Source: an uncultured Lachnospiraceae bacterium | GTDB taxonomy: Bacteria > Bacillota > Clostridia > Lachnospirales > Lachnospiraceae | Length of the DNA stretch: 64,000 nucleotides | Direction of reading: 5' to 3' | NCBI GenBank assembly: GCA_946554445.1 | Contig: CAMNSD010000024.1 | Coordinates: 1 to 64,000, forward strand | In this document: piece after piece, positions 1 through 8,909 of the stretch | How positions within the stretch are numbered: the first letter of the stretch is position 1 | Layout of the letters: each line of letters starts with the position of its first letter | Translations under genes and position numbers: made by a program | Notes under the pieces: model-generated | What the model was told of the DNA's origin: nothing | The model's database searches: none | Seen by the model: only the letters and a program-made list of their open reading frames with translations

Positions 1-72
1 ATATAATATCAGATGCTCCCTAAGATGTCAACGGGTTTTTTTGATTTTTTTCAAAAAATTTTCTGCATAAAT

Positions 73-480
73 TTATAATACATAAATCCCCATATAATCC
101 AGTCCTCTATAAAGCAAATAGGAGAGGATCAATGCCTCTGCCGCACCCATGACAGCCCCCAATAATTTATTGAGTCCACCGATCACGGAAAGATTTCCAA
201 GTGCTAAGAGCGGCTGAAATATAAGATTACAAAGTTTAAAAACAATTCCCAGCAAAACCAGGCCAATAATGCACACTGTTAAAGTACTAGTCGCTTTAGC
301 CGTCAGACTGCTTACTGCAAAAAAAATAAGAACAACACAAACCAGAGAAATCACACCGGACAGGATGTTGACAATCTCCTGCATAATCCCATTGCTAAAT
401 CCTCTGTGAATCCTCCATATAAATAGTAGAAATATAGCTGTCGCAAAAATGAATGTAACCATTTCCTGCCTCATCGTCAT
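73..480 (-). CDS. CvpA-like integral membrane protein
   Basis: This 135-residue protein is almost entirely hydrophobic, with about four membrane-spanning stretches (roughly residues 8-25, 35-57, 65-85 and 100-125). The C-terminal GGLNKLLGAVMGAAEAL stretch, a glycine-rich amphipathic hairpin followed by a last helix, is what CvpA-family proteins show. Family members are inner-membrane proteins linked to colicin V export in E. coli and to envelope or sporulation functions elsewhere; the role here is unknown. It starts three bases after the stop of the DUF5711-like gene, so the two are probably cotranscribed. The ribosome binding site is weak, which suggests translational coupling. The family call rests on pattern only. 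Confidence 0.65.
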   Translation of the reverse strand: MTMRQEMVTFIFATAIFLLFIWRIHRGFSNGIMQEIVNILSGVISLVCVVLIFFAVSSLTAKATSTLTVCIIGLVLLGIVFKLCNLIFQPLLALGNLSVIGGLNKLLGAVMGAAEALILSYLLYRGLDYMGIYVL

Positions 481-482
481 GT

Positions 483-1694
483 TTATTTTAACTCTATCGT
501 ATCGATTGAATTTGGCGTTACTACCATATAACGATAGTTCCCACTCAACGGTATCAATACCATTACAGACCTATTAAACGTACCATCATATTTCTGTATC
601 CCTTTATTATTGTAGATACAACACTCAGACTCGTTATGAATAATAATCTGATCCTCATGGAACAAAATATCCGTATACTCGATATCAAATTCAATGGATT
701 GCTGAAATACCCCTGATTTATGATATACATCCAGTCGATATCTGTTATTACCCTGTGTGCTGTTGAACACCAGTCCGATATATTCGTCCCCATAATATAC
801 GCCGCGAACTTCTTCACTGATAAGAGCCTCCGCCACACTAACAGGTTTCTGTGCTCCTCCATAAAACATGATTCGATCATCAGATACCGCAAACACCGAA
901 CGATTATCCAAAAAATGTGTCAGAGGAACTACCGCATTCAGATAATCAAAACCACTGACATAGTTATCTGTATTGTTTTGTCCGACAGCGCCAAAATTGT
1001 AAAACGCCACACTGGATTTCATAAGACCGCTATCTACAAACAGATAAGACACACACACCAATTCCCCGCTTGGAGAAATAGACACGTTGAACGGATATCC
1101 ACTCTCTTTCATAGTAGTCCGAAAGCGTACCAATTCGTTCCCTTTTGCATCATACAGGCATATAAAAGTGACATTTGTGTCATCTAGTACTGCTGCCACA
1201 ACGCCATTGGCCGCCACACAGAAATCACGCACCGGCCTGTTCGTGGTAATACTGCCCAAGGGACCTGTCGTATCCATGACGTAGATTGTCCTTCCATTAT
1301 AATCGCCAATCGCAACCACATTCTGACAAATATCCACCATTGGATTCTGCATTCCAAATGTCTGATTCCATACCGCATTTCCTTTGGTATCCATACAGTT
1401 TGCGCCATCTTTACTGTAACTTAGAAGATGCCCCGAAAAGGGCATTAATTTAACATCCTGCGTAATATTGATCTGCACAGAAGAAAGTTCCACACACTCC
1501 GTATATATTTTATTCTGCCATTGAATAAAAGCAGCGGCAGCAATCGCAGCAATCAAAATGATAACCAGAATCGTCCGATAAAAAATCGTAAATTTATGAC
1601 TTTTTATCTTTTCCCTATAACTTATTCGGGGAATCTTGTTCTTCTCATTTTCCCGCTCTGCTTTTCTTTTCAGGTAGTCTCTAATATTTGCCAT
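483..1694 (-). CDS. DUF5711-like membrane-anchored beta-propeller protein
   Basis: About 403 residues. I place the start at MANIRDYLKRK, 24 codons inside the longest frame, because GAGGT lies at proper spacing before it and because the upstream part of the longer frame runs into a palindromic repeat. A basic N-terminus is followed by one membrane helix (about residues 38-58). A long extracellular part with recurring WD/YWTD-like strands (DAKGNELVRF, SISPSGELVCVSY, NKGIQKYDG) then looks like a beta-propeller. I recall this arrangement as the DUF5711 family of Clostridia, whose function is unknown. It is followed directly by the CvpA-like gene and preceded by the LysM gene, which suggests an envelope-related operon. 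Confidence 0.65.
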   Translation of the reverse strand: MANIRDYLKRKAERENEKNKIPRISYREKIKSHKFTIFYRTILVIILIAAIAAAAFIQWQNKIYTECVELSSVQINITQDVKLMPFSGHLLSYSKDGANCMDTKGNAVWNQTFGMQNPMVDICQNVVAIGDYNGRTIYVMDTTGPLGSITTNRPVRDFCVAANGVVAAVLDDTNVTFICLYDAKGNELVRFRTTMKESGYPFNVSISPSGELVCVSYLFVDSGLMKSSVAFYNFGAVGQNNTDNYVSGFDYLNAVVPLTHFLDNRSVFAVSDDRIMFYGGAQKPVSVAEALISEEVRGVYYGDEYIGLVFNSTQGNNRYRLDVYHKSGVFQQSIEFDIEYTDILFHEDQIIIHNESECCIYNNKGIQKYDGTFNRSVMVLIPLSGNYRYMVVTPNSIDTIELK

Positions 1695-1731
1695 CGGCTG
1701 TACCTCTTTATACCTCTTCCTTCCCGGCCAG

Positions 1732-1911
1732 TATACCATATCCTCCAACGCTATAATCCTTCGCAATTCTTGGGACGCAGACTGCTGAGTCTGCGTCCAT
1801 TATACCATATCCACAAATGCTGTAATCCTTCGCTACATCAGCAAGAATTGCTTCGCAATTCTTGGGACGCAGACTGCCGAGTCTGCGTCCATTATACCAT
1901 ATCCACAATGC
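1732..1911. repeat. Tandem palindromic repeat element (2.3 units)
   Basis: Two units and a partial third begin with TATACCATATCC at 1732, 1801 and 1893. Each full unit holds a perfect hairpin with 11-bp arms, GGACGCAGACT paired with AGTCTGCGTCC and a 4-base loop (1773-1798 and 1865-1890). The second unit carries an extra inverted repeat, AAGAATTGC-TTC-GCAATTCTT, at 1843-1863. The block separates the LysM gene from the DUF5711-like gene. It opens a spurious frame that repeats its own peptide, so I do not call a gene there. It resembles REP or MITE-like dispersed palindromes. Confidence 0.85.
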
Positions 1912-1912
1912 A

Positions 1913-3007
1913 TCAGGGCAATATTATTTTTTGTCCGGAGCGAATTCGATCCGGATCTGAAATATCATTCAGTTCGCATATTTTTTCAACCTGGGATATA
2001 TCTCCATAGATTTTCTGACAGATTGTATAAAGCGTATCGCCCTTCTCCACTTTATAATATCTCGTCACATTTCTGGAAAGTGCTTCTGTCTGGTCCCCCT
2101 CATTCGCCGCAGGTTCTTCTTTTGCATTTGCAGAATCCGCCTTCTGCACATTTGCATCTTTCAATACGCCTTCTATTGCACTTTCATCAAGCTTATCATT
2201 CTCAGACTGTTCCTGTCCGGGATTATCATCTTTAGACTGTTCCATCTCCGCCGCATTCTCTGCCTCTCCATCATCCTCATTTTTATGAACGATTTCCCGA
2301 TTGTTTTCCGAATCGTCTTCTGCATCCTTTTCCTGATCCTTCTCCCGTTCCACCACAATATCTTCTTCCGGTTCATACTCGTCCGCCACCGAATCATCTG
2401 CCTCCTGGTTCTCTATGGCAAAAAAGACCTCTTCCGCCGACTGATTTAACTGCTCCATCTTATCATAGCTGTTTGCTGAATTAATGACAATGGCAACCAG
2501 AATAATCAAAATTGCACCCAACTGCGCAGACATCATCCCATGGGAATGAACAGACTTCGTTTCCGCCTTACCCACACCCTGCACAGGCATCCCTGCCGGT
2601 TCATGCCTGTCCTGTTTCTTTGCGGATTGAGGCCGTTTAAAATTACGCTGTCTCTCTACCATATAACTCTGCATCGCCTGATTGTCCTGGTAAAAGATAT
2701 CAAATCCTTTAATCTGATAAATCTCTTCCGACTCCCGTACCATAAACACTGGCCCCGCCTGCGTCAACCGGCACATAATTTCTTCCAGCAGATCATATGT
2801 ATCAAAAACCGGAATCTGTTTATCGCGCCCCGCTCCATAAATGATATACTTTCTCGCCTCATCTTGCTTGGTTCCATAGAAATATATCTCAGAACATTCT
2901 AAAGATCCGGTTTCATACTTTAGATAAGATAATACATAATCTTCTACGTAAAGCTTGTACTTTTCTTCTTTTCCTCCTTTGTGAATGACAATCGACTTCG
3001 ATTCCAT
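1913..3007 (-). CDS. LysM-domain membrane protein
   Basis: About 364 residues. The start is set at MESKSIVIHKGG because AGGAG stands eight bases before it. The N-terminal 140 residues look like a cytoplasmic domain of unknown family. A basic Pro/Gln-rich linker, one membrane helix (about 161-178, LGAILIILVAIVIN) and a highly acidic Glu/Asp/Asn-rich spacer follow. The last 48 residues form a LysM module (YYKVEKGDTLYTICQKIYG and a closing SGQKIILP). LysM binds N-acetylglucosamine-containing peptidoglycan, so the protein probably ties a cytoplasmic domain to the wall. Similar one-helix LysM proteins occur near cell-envelope genes in Clostridia. The cytoplasmic domain's role is unknown. Confidence 0.8.
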   Translation of the reverse strand: MESKSIVIHKGGKEEKYKLYVEDYVLSYLKYETGSLECSEIYFYGTKQDEARKYIIYGAGRDKQIPVFDTYDLLEEIMCRLTQAGPVFMVRESEEIYQIKGFDIFYQDNQAMQSYMVERQRNFKRPQSAKKQDRHEPAGMPVQGVGKAETKSVHSHGMMSAQLGAILIILVAIVINSANSYDKMEQLNQSAEEVFFAIENQEADDSVADEYEPEEDIVVEREKDQEKDAEDDSENNREIVHKNEDDGEAENAAEMEQSKDDNPGQEQSENDKLDESAIEGVLKDANVQKADSANAKEEPAANEGDQTEALSRNVTRYYKVEKGDTLYTICQKIYGDISQVEKICELNDISDPDRIRSGQKIILP

Positions 3008-3154
3008 CTCATTCACTCCTCGCCACACACATCCTCCAAAGATAGTTAAGTTCAGCGTTAACAAAACCTATTTTTTGTCAACGAATCCGTCCCCGCATAC
3101 AAGTATATCATACGCACCTTGAAAATATAGGAGAATCCGGCGATAAACAAAATA

Positions 3155-3181
3155 AAAAAGGTGCACCTAAGGCACCTTTTT
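3155..3181 (-). terminator. Rho-independent terminator overlapping a stop codon
   Basis: Arms AAAAAGGTGC (3155-3164) and GCACCTTTTT (3172-3181) form a perfect 10-bp stem with a 7-base loop. Read on the minus strand it ends in a T tract. The stop codon of the lipoprotein gene (3167-3169) lies in the loop, so the last codons form one arm. Confidence 0.85.
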
Positions 3182-3970
3182 ACTGTCATTCAATTTTTCG
3201 GATTTTCGATCCAGCAGCTTTCTGCGCAGACACCAATAGACAACAGCGCCTGCCGGAAACGCAAGAACCAAAATCCAACTACCGTTGTTGTAAATTTTTA
3301 AAGCAGGCATAATAAACCAGTTTACACCCATACTCACATAGGTGTTGTCAGGCACCTTCCGCAGCAGAAAACTGAAAAAGGTCAAAGCCGCCATCAGCCA
3401 CAATCCAAACAACCGAGGACGCTTCCGAAGAATATCAACTACCGTGATGATAATCAACAGATAGGATAGGACAGCATAAATCAATATCGCCCATTGCAGC
3501 ACAGAATTTTCACTGGCAGTTGTAAAGCTGCCGCTGATCTGCATTGGTTCCGCTCCCTCTTTGAGATAGAACCCGCCCATCCCTTCCCCATTATCATCGG
3601 ACAGATAAGAAATATTAATCGTATAGAATTTATCCGGCGTGTAAACATAATACTGTGCCTCACAGATACTGGAATTTCCAGTATTGCCCAAGGTTTTTTG
3701 GGTATTGATGGCATTTAGCTTTTTGGTGTGGGTGTAGGACTTTTCCCAAATCTTACGGATGGTCTCATAAGACTCGTCAAATTCCTCCCGGGTAACAATC
3801 CCCGGATGCAGGGATTGATAAATCCGATCGGCATCGTCCTCATTTAAGGCCGCAATCAAGCGCTCTACCTCCCGATCCATCTGCTCATTTTTAAGCAGAT
3901 TCCCACATCCTGTCAAAAAACAACAGACCAAAACGCAAAAAAGCAAACATACAATCCTTGTTTTTTTCAT
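3167..3970 (-). CDS. Membrane lipoprotein with C-terminal transmembrane region, unknown function
   Basis: 267 residues. The N-terminus is a lipoprotein signal (MKKTRIVCLLFCVLVCCFLTGCG) with a lipobox-like LTGC, so Cys22 is the likely lipidation site. Residues 25-145 are a soluble, NTF2-like-looking region (DREVERLIAALNEDDADRIYQSLHPGI). They are followed by about three membrane helices (about 158-178, 188-206 and 222-248) and a basic tail. A lipoprotein that also has membrane helices is unusual. I do not recognise a named family beyond a loose resemblance to DUF4878/DUF5104-type lipoproteins. A terminator overlaps its stop codon, so it is the last gene of its transcript. Confidence 0.75.
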   Translation of the reverse strand: MKKTRIVCLLFCVLVCCFLTGCGNLLKNEQMDREVERLIAALNEDDADRIYQSLHPGIVTREEFDESYETIRKIWEKSYTHTKKLNAINTQKTLGNTGNSSICEAQYYVYTPDKFYTINISYLSDDNGEGMGGFYLKEGAEPMQISGSFTTASENSVLQWAILIYAVLSYLLIIITVVDILRKRPRLFGLWLMAALTFFSFLLRKVPDNTYVSMGVNWFIMPALKIYNNGSWILVLAFPAGAVVYWCLRRKLLDRKSEKLNDSKKVP

Positions 3971-4031
3971 AGAACTCCCCCTTAAAACCGTTGAACCCTA
4001 TTACAAGTCAACTACACCCTTCCCTTACGCA

Positions 4032-5072
4032 TCAGATAAACTGATACACTGTCTCCGATTGATAATCCTTCCCCGGCCCGAATACTGCCTGGGGAAAATT
4101 CTCATGATGGATATTATCCGGATAATACTGTGTTTCCAAACAGAATCCCATCCGCGGCTTATAGAAAGCACCATCTTTCGCAGGCTCCTCAGCAATACAG
4201 TTACCCGCATAGAATTGTACGCCCGGCAGTGTAGTAAAGGCTTTCAGCTTCCGTCCGCTCTTCGGATCTTCTACCTCCGCGATTTCCCGCAGGGTTCCAT
4301 CCGCACCGTCGATCACAAAATTATGGTCATAGCCAAGCGTCAGCTTAAGCTGTTCATAGTCGGCATTGATATCCTGTCCGATGGATTTCGCAACGGTAAA
4401 GTCCATAGGGGTTCCTGTCACAGACTGAATTTCACCTGTGGGAATCGCACCCGGAATTACTGGTGTAAAATGACTTGCATTTAACTTTAAGATATGGTCT
4501 TCAATGGTACCCGCTTTATGGCCTGATAAATTAAAATATGTATGATTGGTCAGATTAATGATCGTATTCGCATCCGCAGTCGCATGATAGCTTAACTTGA
4601 GTGCGTTGTCATCAGACAGACTGTAAACCATGGTAATCTTTTTATTTCCGGGGAATCCCATCTCCCCATCCTTGCCCTCTATGGTGAGCGTCAGGGAATC
4701 CTCGCCTTCTTCAGCCGCCCACACCTGCTTATGATAACCGTGTTCCATATCCGTGTGCAGATTGTTAGGCCCGTCATTGACTGCAATGTGATACTCCTTG
4801 CCATCAATGGTAAAGCAGGCGCCGCCAATACGATTGGCGCTGGGGCCTATGGTCGCGCCCAGGAAACTGCCGTTTCTGTAATAATCTTCCAGATTGTCAT
4901 AGCCAAGCACCACATCATCCAATTTACCGCCTCGATCCGGCACCAGAAGGCTCACCAGATTGGCTCCAAAATTCGTGATCTTTGCCTCCATACCGTTCTT
5001 ATTTTTCAGTGTATATAAAAATATTTCCTCACCAGATTTTGCCACGCCAAATTTTTCTTTTAAAATACTCAT
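4032..5072 (-). CDS. galM: Aldose 1-epimerase (galactose mutarotase)
   Basis: 346 residues from MSILKEKFG, chosen because AAAGGAG precedes it at nine bases; the frame opens 12 codons earlier. The enzyme interconverts alpha and beta anomers of aldohexoses such as galactose in the cytoplasm. Typical family blocks are present: TNFGANLVSLLVPD near the N-terminus, GATIGPSANRIG around residue 75, NLHTD with the substrate His, LTNHTYFNLSGH with the catalytic His near residue 175, and the GVQFYAGN and ETQYYPDNIHH blocks with the catalytic Glu near the C-terminus. Length is normal for the family. It sits upstream of the lipoprotein gene and downstream of recR, with no other galactose genes nearby. Confidence 0.93.
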   Translation of the reverse strand: MSILKEKFGVAKSGEEIFLYTLKNKNGMEAKITNFGANLVSLLVPDRGGKLDDVVLGYDNLEDYYRNGSFLGATIGPSANRIGGACFTIDGKEYHIAVNDGPNNLHTDMEHGYHKQVWAAEEGEDSLTLTIEGKDGEMGFPGNKKITMVYSLSDDNALKLSYHATADANTIINLTNHTYFNLSGHKAGTIEDHILKLNASHFTPVIPGAIPTGEIQSVTGTPMDFTVAKSIGQDINADYEQLKLTLGYDHNFVIDGADGTLREIAEVEDPKSGRKLKAFTTLPGVQFYAGNCIAEEPAKDGAFYKPRMGFCLETQYYPDNIHHENFPQAVFGPGKDYQSETVYQFI

Positions 5073-5125
5073 CTTTACCCCAGCTCCTTTCCTGCTAATC
5101 CCTTTCAAGTTCTGTAGACTTCTGC

Positions 5126-5722
5126 TTACAATTCCACCCTGCCCTCAAGCGCCCGAAGCAGAGTCACTTCGTCAATGTATTCCAGATCGCCGCCCACCGG
5201 CACGCCGCTGGCAATTCTCGTTACCCGAATACCCGTAGGCTTGACCAGCTTACTGATATACATAGCTGTGGTCTCTCCCTCTAAGCTGGAATTGGTGGCA
5301 ATGATCACTTCCTGCACATCACCTTCCAGACGCTGCATCAACTCTTTGAGCTTAATATCGCCCGGCCCGATCCCTAACATAGGAGAGATTGCCCCGTGCA
5401 ATACATGATAGACACCCGTATATTTGCCCGTCTTCTCATAAGCCGTCAGATCACGGGTATTCTCCACCACCATGATCGTGGTATGATCCCTGCGCTGATT
5501 GGCGCATACCGGGCATACATCCTGATCTGTCAGCGTATAACACTCTTTACAGTACCGCACATTCTCCTTGGCGCTCACAATGGTCTGCGCCAGCCGCTCC
5601 ACCCGCGCCTTCGGCATATTGATCAAGTGAAAGGCCAGTCTCTGCGCTGACTTGTGCCCAATTCCGGGAAGCGCCGCCAACTCCTCTATTAACTTATTGA
5701 TATGTCCACTGTATAAGTCCAT
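5126..5722 (-). CDS. recR: Recombination mediator protein RecR
   Basis: 198 residues, the standard RecR length. It opens with a helix-hairpin-helix (LAALPGIGHKSAQRLAFHL, residues 15-33). A four-cysteine zinc site (C58, C61, C70, C73) and a Toprim domain (IMVVENTRDL around residue 87, then GAISPMLGIGP) follow, ending in the usual TRIASGVPVGGDLEY block. RecR works with RecO and RecF to load RecA on gapped single-stranded DNA. The start codon shares one base with the stop of the ybaB-like gene (TGATG), so translation is coupled. The order dnaX-ybaB-recR is widely conserved in bacteria. Confidence 0.97.
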   Translation of the reverse strand: MDLYSGHINKLIEELAALPGIGHKSAQRLAFHLINMPKARVERLAQTIVSAKENVRYCKECYTLTDQDVCPVCANQRRDHTTIMVVENTRDLTAYEKTGKYTGVYHVLHGAISPMLGIGPGDIKLKELMQRLEGDVQEVIIATNSSLEGETTAMYISKLVKPTGIRVTRIASGVPVGGDLEYIDEVTLLRALEGRVEL

Positions 5723-6075
5723 CAGAAGGGAAATCCTCCGCCCATGCCAAGGCCCCCTGTCATCTTGCTCATGACTTCCGCGTTAGCCTCTTCCGCCATA
5801 CGAAGCGCTTCGTTCGTCGCTGCCATCACCAGGTCTTCCAGCATCTCGATATCATCCGGATCTACCACTTCCTCAGACAGCTTAACCTTTGTCACTTCCT
5901 TCTTACCGGTCACAGTCACTTCCACCGCACCGCCGCCGGATTTCGCCGTAAATTCCTTGGTCTCAAGTTCTTTCTGACTCTCCTCCATCTGACGCTGCAT
6001 CCTCTGCGCCTGCTTCATCAGATTGTTCATGTTGCCCGGCATGCCGCCACCGGGGAATCCTCCACGTTTTGCCAT
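5722..6075 (-). CDS. YbaB/EbfC family nucleoid-associated protein
   Basis: 117 residues with a Gly/Met-rich N-terminus ([19 protein letters not shown]), a long helix ([17 protein letters not shown]), the core [24 protein letters not shown], and a Gly/Met/Phe-rich tail. These proteins are small dimers that bind DNA non-specifically; the exact cellular task is not settled. The gene sits between dnaX and recR as in most bacteria and overlaps recR by one base. Confidence 0.95.
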   Translation of the reverse strand: MAKRGGFPGGGMPGNMNNLMKQAQRMQRQMEESQKELETKEFTAKSGGGAVEVTVTGKKEVTKVKLSEEVVDPDDIEMLEDLVMAATNEALRMAEEANAEVMSKMTGGLGMGGGFPF

Positions 6076-6110
6076 GATCTGTCTCCTTTTTATGATAAAT
6101 TTATTTGATT

Positions 6111-7691
6111 TTATTCTATCTCAATATCCATATGCACGATCTGGGAAAGATCCACATAGTTGAGCGCAAAGTCCTCCTTACTCTGTATCCCCTGCACCGT
6201 CACATCAATCTCTTTCCCTACCGCATCCGATAACATCTGCGTAAGCAGTTCTTTATGTCCTTCCTGCCTCAGGAAATAATCCGAAGCCAGTCCGTCTTCC
6301 ACCACAACCATCAATTTATTATCGCCGCCCAGACTCAGCCTTGCTTCTTTCAAATACTGTTTCATAGGCATAGACGCGTTTGAGACGATTTCCTGCCATC
6401 GCTCCACCGCTGCCTGTACATCCTCCGGAATCGCCTTGGGCAGAGGCGGACGCTCCTTTATGGGTACTGCACCTGCCTGACCAGACAAGGCGTTTTCCCC
6501 GGCATAATCCTGCACCCCCACCGGCATCACCGTCACACCATTTTCCAGCTGTTCTTCTATCACCCTGACACGCTCCACCACGGATCCGAAATCCTTCTCC
6601 ATATCTGGACGGCACAGTTTAATCAGCGCTATCTCCACCAGTATCCTCTTCTGGGACGCATATTTAATCTGTCCCGACAGTTCCGAAAAGATACGGATAT
6701 AGCGCATAATAGACTCTACTTCCAGCATCTGTGCTTCTTCTTTGAGACGTGCCAAGTTATCGGAAGATACATCTATCACATCCTCAATATCGTCAGAAGA
6801 TTTTAATAACAGAAGATTGCGCAGATACCAAGTGAAATCCGTGACGAACTGCGTCAGTTCCCGGCCCTGCATGACTATCTCCTCCAAAAGCCCGATGCAG
6901 CCCGTCACGTCCCGATCCACCACATGCCGAAGAAGCCTGCTGAACACTTCCGTGTCCACCGCCCCCAGCACATTCAATACTTTATCATAAGTCAGTTCCT
7001 GCCCAAAATGAAATGCAATACACTGGTCCAGGAGACTCAAAGCGTCACGCATAGAACCGTCCGCAGTCTTTGCCACATACCGGAGAGCCTTTTCCTCCAC
7101 CGATATCTTCTCCTCCTCCATCAGTTCCCGCAGTCTGTCCGTGATCGTGTCGATCGTGATCCTGCGGAAATCATAGCGCTGACAGCGGGAAAGAATGGTA
7201 ATCGGAATCTTGTGCACCTCCGTGGTCGCCAGGATAAAGATCACATAGGAAGGCGGTTCCTCCAATGTCTTTAAGAGCGCATTGAAAGCGCCGATGGAGA
7301 GCATGTGCACCTCATCTATGATATAGACCTTAAACTTGCCCTCCGCCGGCGAATAGGAAACTTCGTCCACAATCTCACGGATATTATCCACGCCATTATT
7401 AGATGCGGCATCAATCTCGATCACATTCATGCCTGCCCCTGCCGCCAGTGCCTTACAGCTTGCACATTCCCCGCAGGGGCTCCCTTCTATCGGATGCTCA
7501 CAGTTGACCGCTCTGGCAAATATCTTGGCCACTGAAGTCTTACCGGTGCCCCGTGTCCCACAAAAAAGATAGGCATGGCCGATACGATCCGCCTTTATTT
7601 GGTTTTGTAAGGTAGTAACAATATGTTCCTGGCCTTTCACATCCTCAAATCGACTGGGCCGAAACTTGCGATATAACGCTGTATACGACAT
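6111..7691 (-). CDS. dnaX: DNA polymerase III subunit gamma/tau
   Basis: 526 residues. The N-terminal AAA+ domain shows Walker A GTRGTGKT (residues 45-52), a zinc-binding cluster (C64, C73, C76, C79), Walker B with DEVHM near residue 126, and the sensor/SRC box [20 protein letters not shown]. It is the clamp-loader ATPase that opens the beta clamp at the replication fork. Domain III follows to about residue 370. The rest is a shorter tau-like tail whose last 110 residues resemble the domain V region that touches the polymerase. I did not find an obvious slippery site for a gamma form. It starts four bases after the phosphofructokinase stop, so the two may share a transcript. Confidence 0.96.
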   Translation of the reverse strand: MSYTALYRKFRPSRFEDVKGQEHIVTTLQNQIKADRIGHAYLFCGTRGTGKTSVAKIFARAVNCEHPIEGSPCGECASCKALAAGAGMNVIEIDAASNNGVDNIREIVDEVSYSPAEGKFKVYIIDEVHMLSIGAFNALLKTLEEPPSYVIFILATTEVHKIPITILSRCQRYDFRRITIDTITDRLRELMEEEKISVEEKALRYVAKTADGSMRDALSLLDQCIAFHFGQELTYDKVLNVLGAVDTEVFSRLLRHVVDRDVTGCIGLLEEIVMQGRELTQFVTDFTWYLRNLLLLKSSDDIEDVIDVSSDNLARLKEEAQMLEVESIMRYIRIFSELSGQIKYASQKRILVEIALIKLCRPDMEKDFGSVVERVRVIEEQLENGVTVMPVGVQDYAGENALSGQAGAVPIKERPPLPKAIPEDVQAAVERWQEIVSNASMPMKQYLKEARLSLGGDNKLMVVVEDGLASDYFLRQEGHKELLTQMLSDAVGKEIDVTVQGIQSKEDFALNYVDLSQIVHMDIEIE

Positions 7692-7694
7692 ATA

Positions 7695-8768
7695 TTAATC
7701 TCCGAAACTGATACCTACCATCTTTGCTTCTTTGACGATAGTAGCATCCGGTGACACCATCTTTAATTTGCCTGCCACCTCTTCCAGCGGAACCTTCACG
7801 ATCTCCCTGTTCTTATAACCTACCATAAATCCGTACTCGCCCTTCAGGATCAGCTTACCTGCCTCAGCGCCCAGACGGGTTGCGAATACACGGTCATACG
7901 GGCAGGGACTTCCGCCGCGCTGTGTGTGTCCAGGCACTGTCACACGCACTTCCTTGCCGGTCTTTTTCATGATCCTATCAGCAATCTCATAAGAGACTGA
8001 CGGATAAGGATAATTCTTCATCTTCTCTTTATATTCTTTCTTGGAAAGCTTCGCGTCTTCTTTGGAAATAGCGCCCTCCGCCACAGCCATGATGGTGAAA
8101 CGGGAACCTCTCGCCGCCCGCGCATCCACAGCCTTGATGATGCTGTCAATATCATAAGGAATCTCCGGGATCAAAATGATGTCCGCACCGCCTGCAATAC
8201 CGGCATTGAGCGTAAGCCATCCTACCTTATGTCCCATCACTTCCACAATAAACACACGACCGTGGGAAGAGGCTGTGGTATGGATACAGTCAATACAATC
8301 CGTTGCGATATTCACCGCACTCTGGAATCCAAAAGTCATATCTGTGCCCCACAGATCATTGTCAATGGTCTTGGGAAGCGTGATCACATTAAGCCCCTCT
8401 TCACGAAGCATGTTAGCTGTCTTGTGCGTACCGTTACCGCCTAAGATCACCAGAACATCCAGTTTCAGCTTGTAATAGTTCTGTTTCATCGCTTCTACTT
8501 TGTCAAGTCCGTTCTCATCAGGCTCTCTCATCAGTTTAAAAGGCGTTCTGGAACTGCCGAGTATGGTACCGCCCTTGGTCAGGATTCCTGCAAAGTCATT
8601 GCCTGTCAGCATCCGGAAATCCCCGTAGATCAGTCCCTTATAACCATCCAGGAAACCATAGATCTCTACGTCCTCTCCGCTGCAGGATAAACACTTCACA
8701 ACACCTCTCATAGCAGCATTTAATGCCTGACAATCTCCGCCACTGGTCAACATTCCGATTCTTTTCAT
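7695..8768 (-). CDS. pfkA: 6-phosphofructokinase, group III-like (Lys-containing active site)
   Basis: 357 residues of the PFK family (TSGGDCQALNAAMR start, TIDND catalytic loop with Asp136, VEVMGHKVGWL, PGHTQRGG). It phosphorylates fructose 6-phosphate. The donor-specificity residues are mixed. The GGDGS loop of E. coli reads GGNGT (110-114), with Gly113 at the ATP-type position but Asn112 where E. coli has the Mg-binding Asp103. PKTIDND puts Lys133 where ATP-PFK has Gly124, as in pyrophosphate enzymes. Gly plus Lys is the pattern of group III PFKs. Whether it uses ATP or PPi cannot be decided from sequence. It is longer than the 320-residue E. coli type. It lies between tadA and dnaX. Confidence 0.93.
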   Translation of the reverse strand: MKRIGMLTSGGDCQALNAAMRGVVKCLSCSGEDVEIYGFLDGYKGLIYGDFRMLTGNDFAGILTKGGTILGSSRTPFKLMREPDENGLDKVEAMKQNYYKLKLDVLVILGGNGTHKTANMLREEGLNVITLPKTIDNDLWGTDMTFGFQSAVNIATDCIDCIHTTASSHGRVFIVEVMGHKVGWLTLNAGIAGGADIILIPEIPYDIDSIIKAVDARAARGSRFTIMAVAEGAISKEDAKLSKKEYKEKMKNYPYPSVSYEIADRIMKKTGKEVRVTVPGHTQRGGSPCPYDRVFATRLGAEAGKLILKGEYGFMVGYKNREIVKVPLEEVAGKLKMVSPDATIVKEAKMVGISFGD

Positions 8769-8859
8769 TTTACTTCCTCCTTATACCCTGTTTTCCACAT
8801 TGCCGCTGCATAAAAACACTAAATAAATTATAGCCTATTTTTTCCTTCACCACAACTTC

Positions 8860-8909
8860 TATTTCTTCTGCTCTAACAGTCCTACATATTTCTTCTGCTC
8901 TAACAGTCC
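8860..8909. repeat. Short tandem duplication at the 3' end of tadA
   Basis: The 23-base string TATTTCTTCTGCTCTAACAG plus TCC occurs at 8860-8882 and again at 8887-8909, period 27. The second copy overlaps the tadA stop codon; the other lies just beyond it, before the phosphofructokinase gene. Confidence 0.9.

Noticed and set aside
1708..1908. 66-codon frame with repeated peptide GYGIMDADSAVCVPRIAKDYS-like
   Set aside because: Produced by the palindromic repeat itself; no ribosome site and the peptide repeats with the DNA unit.
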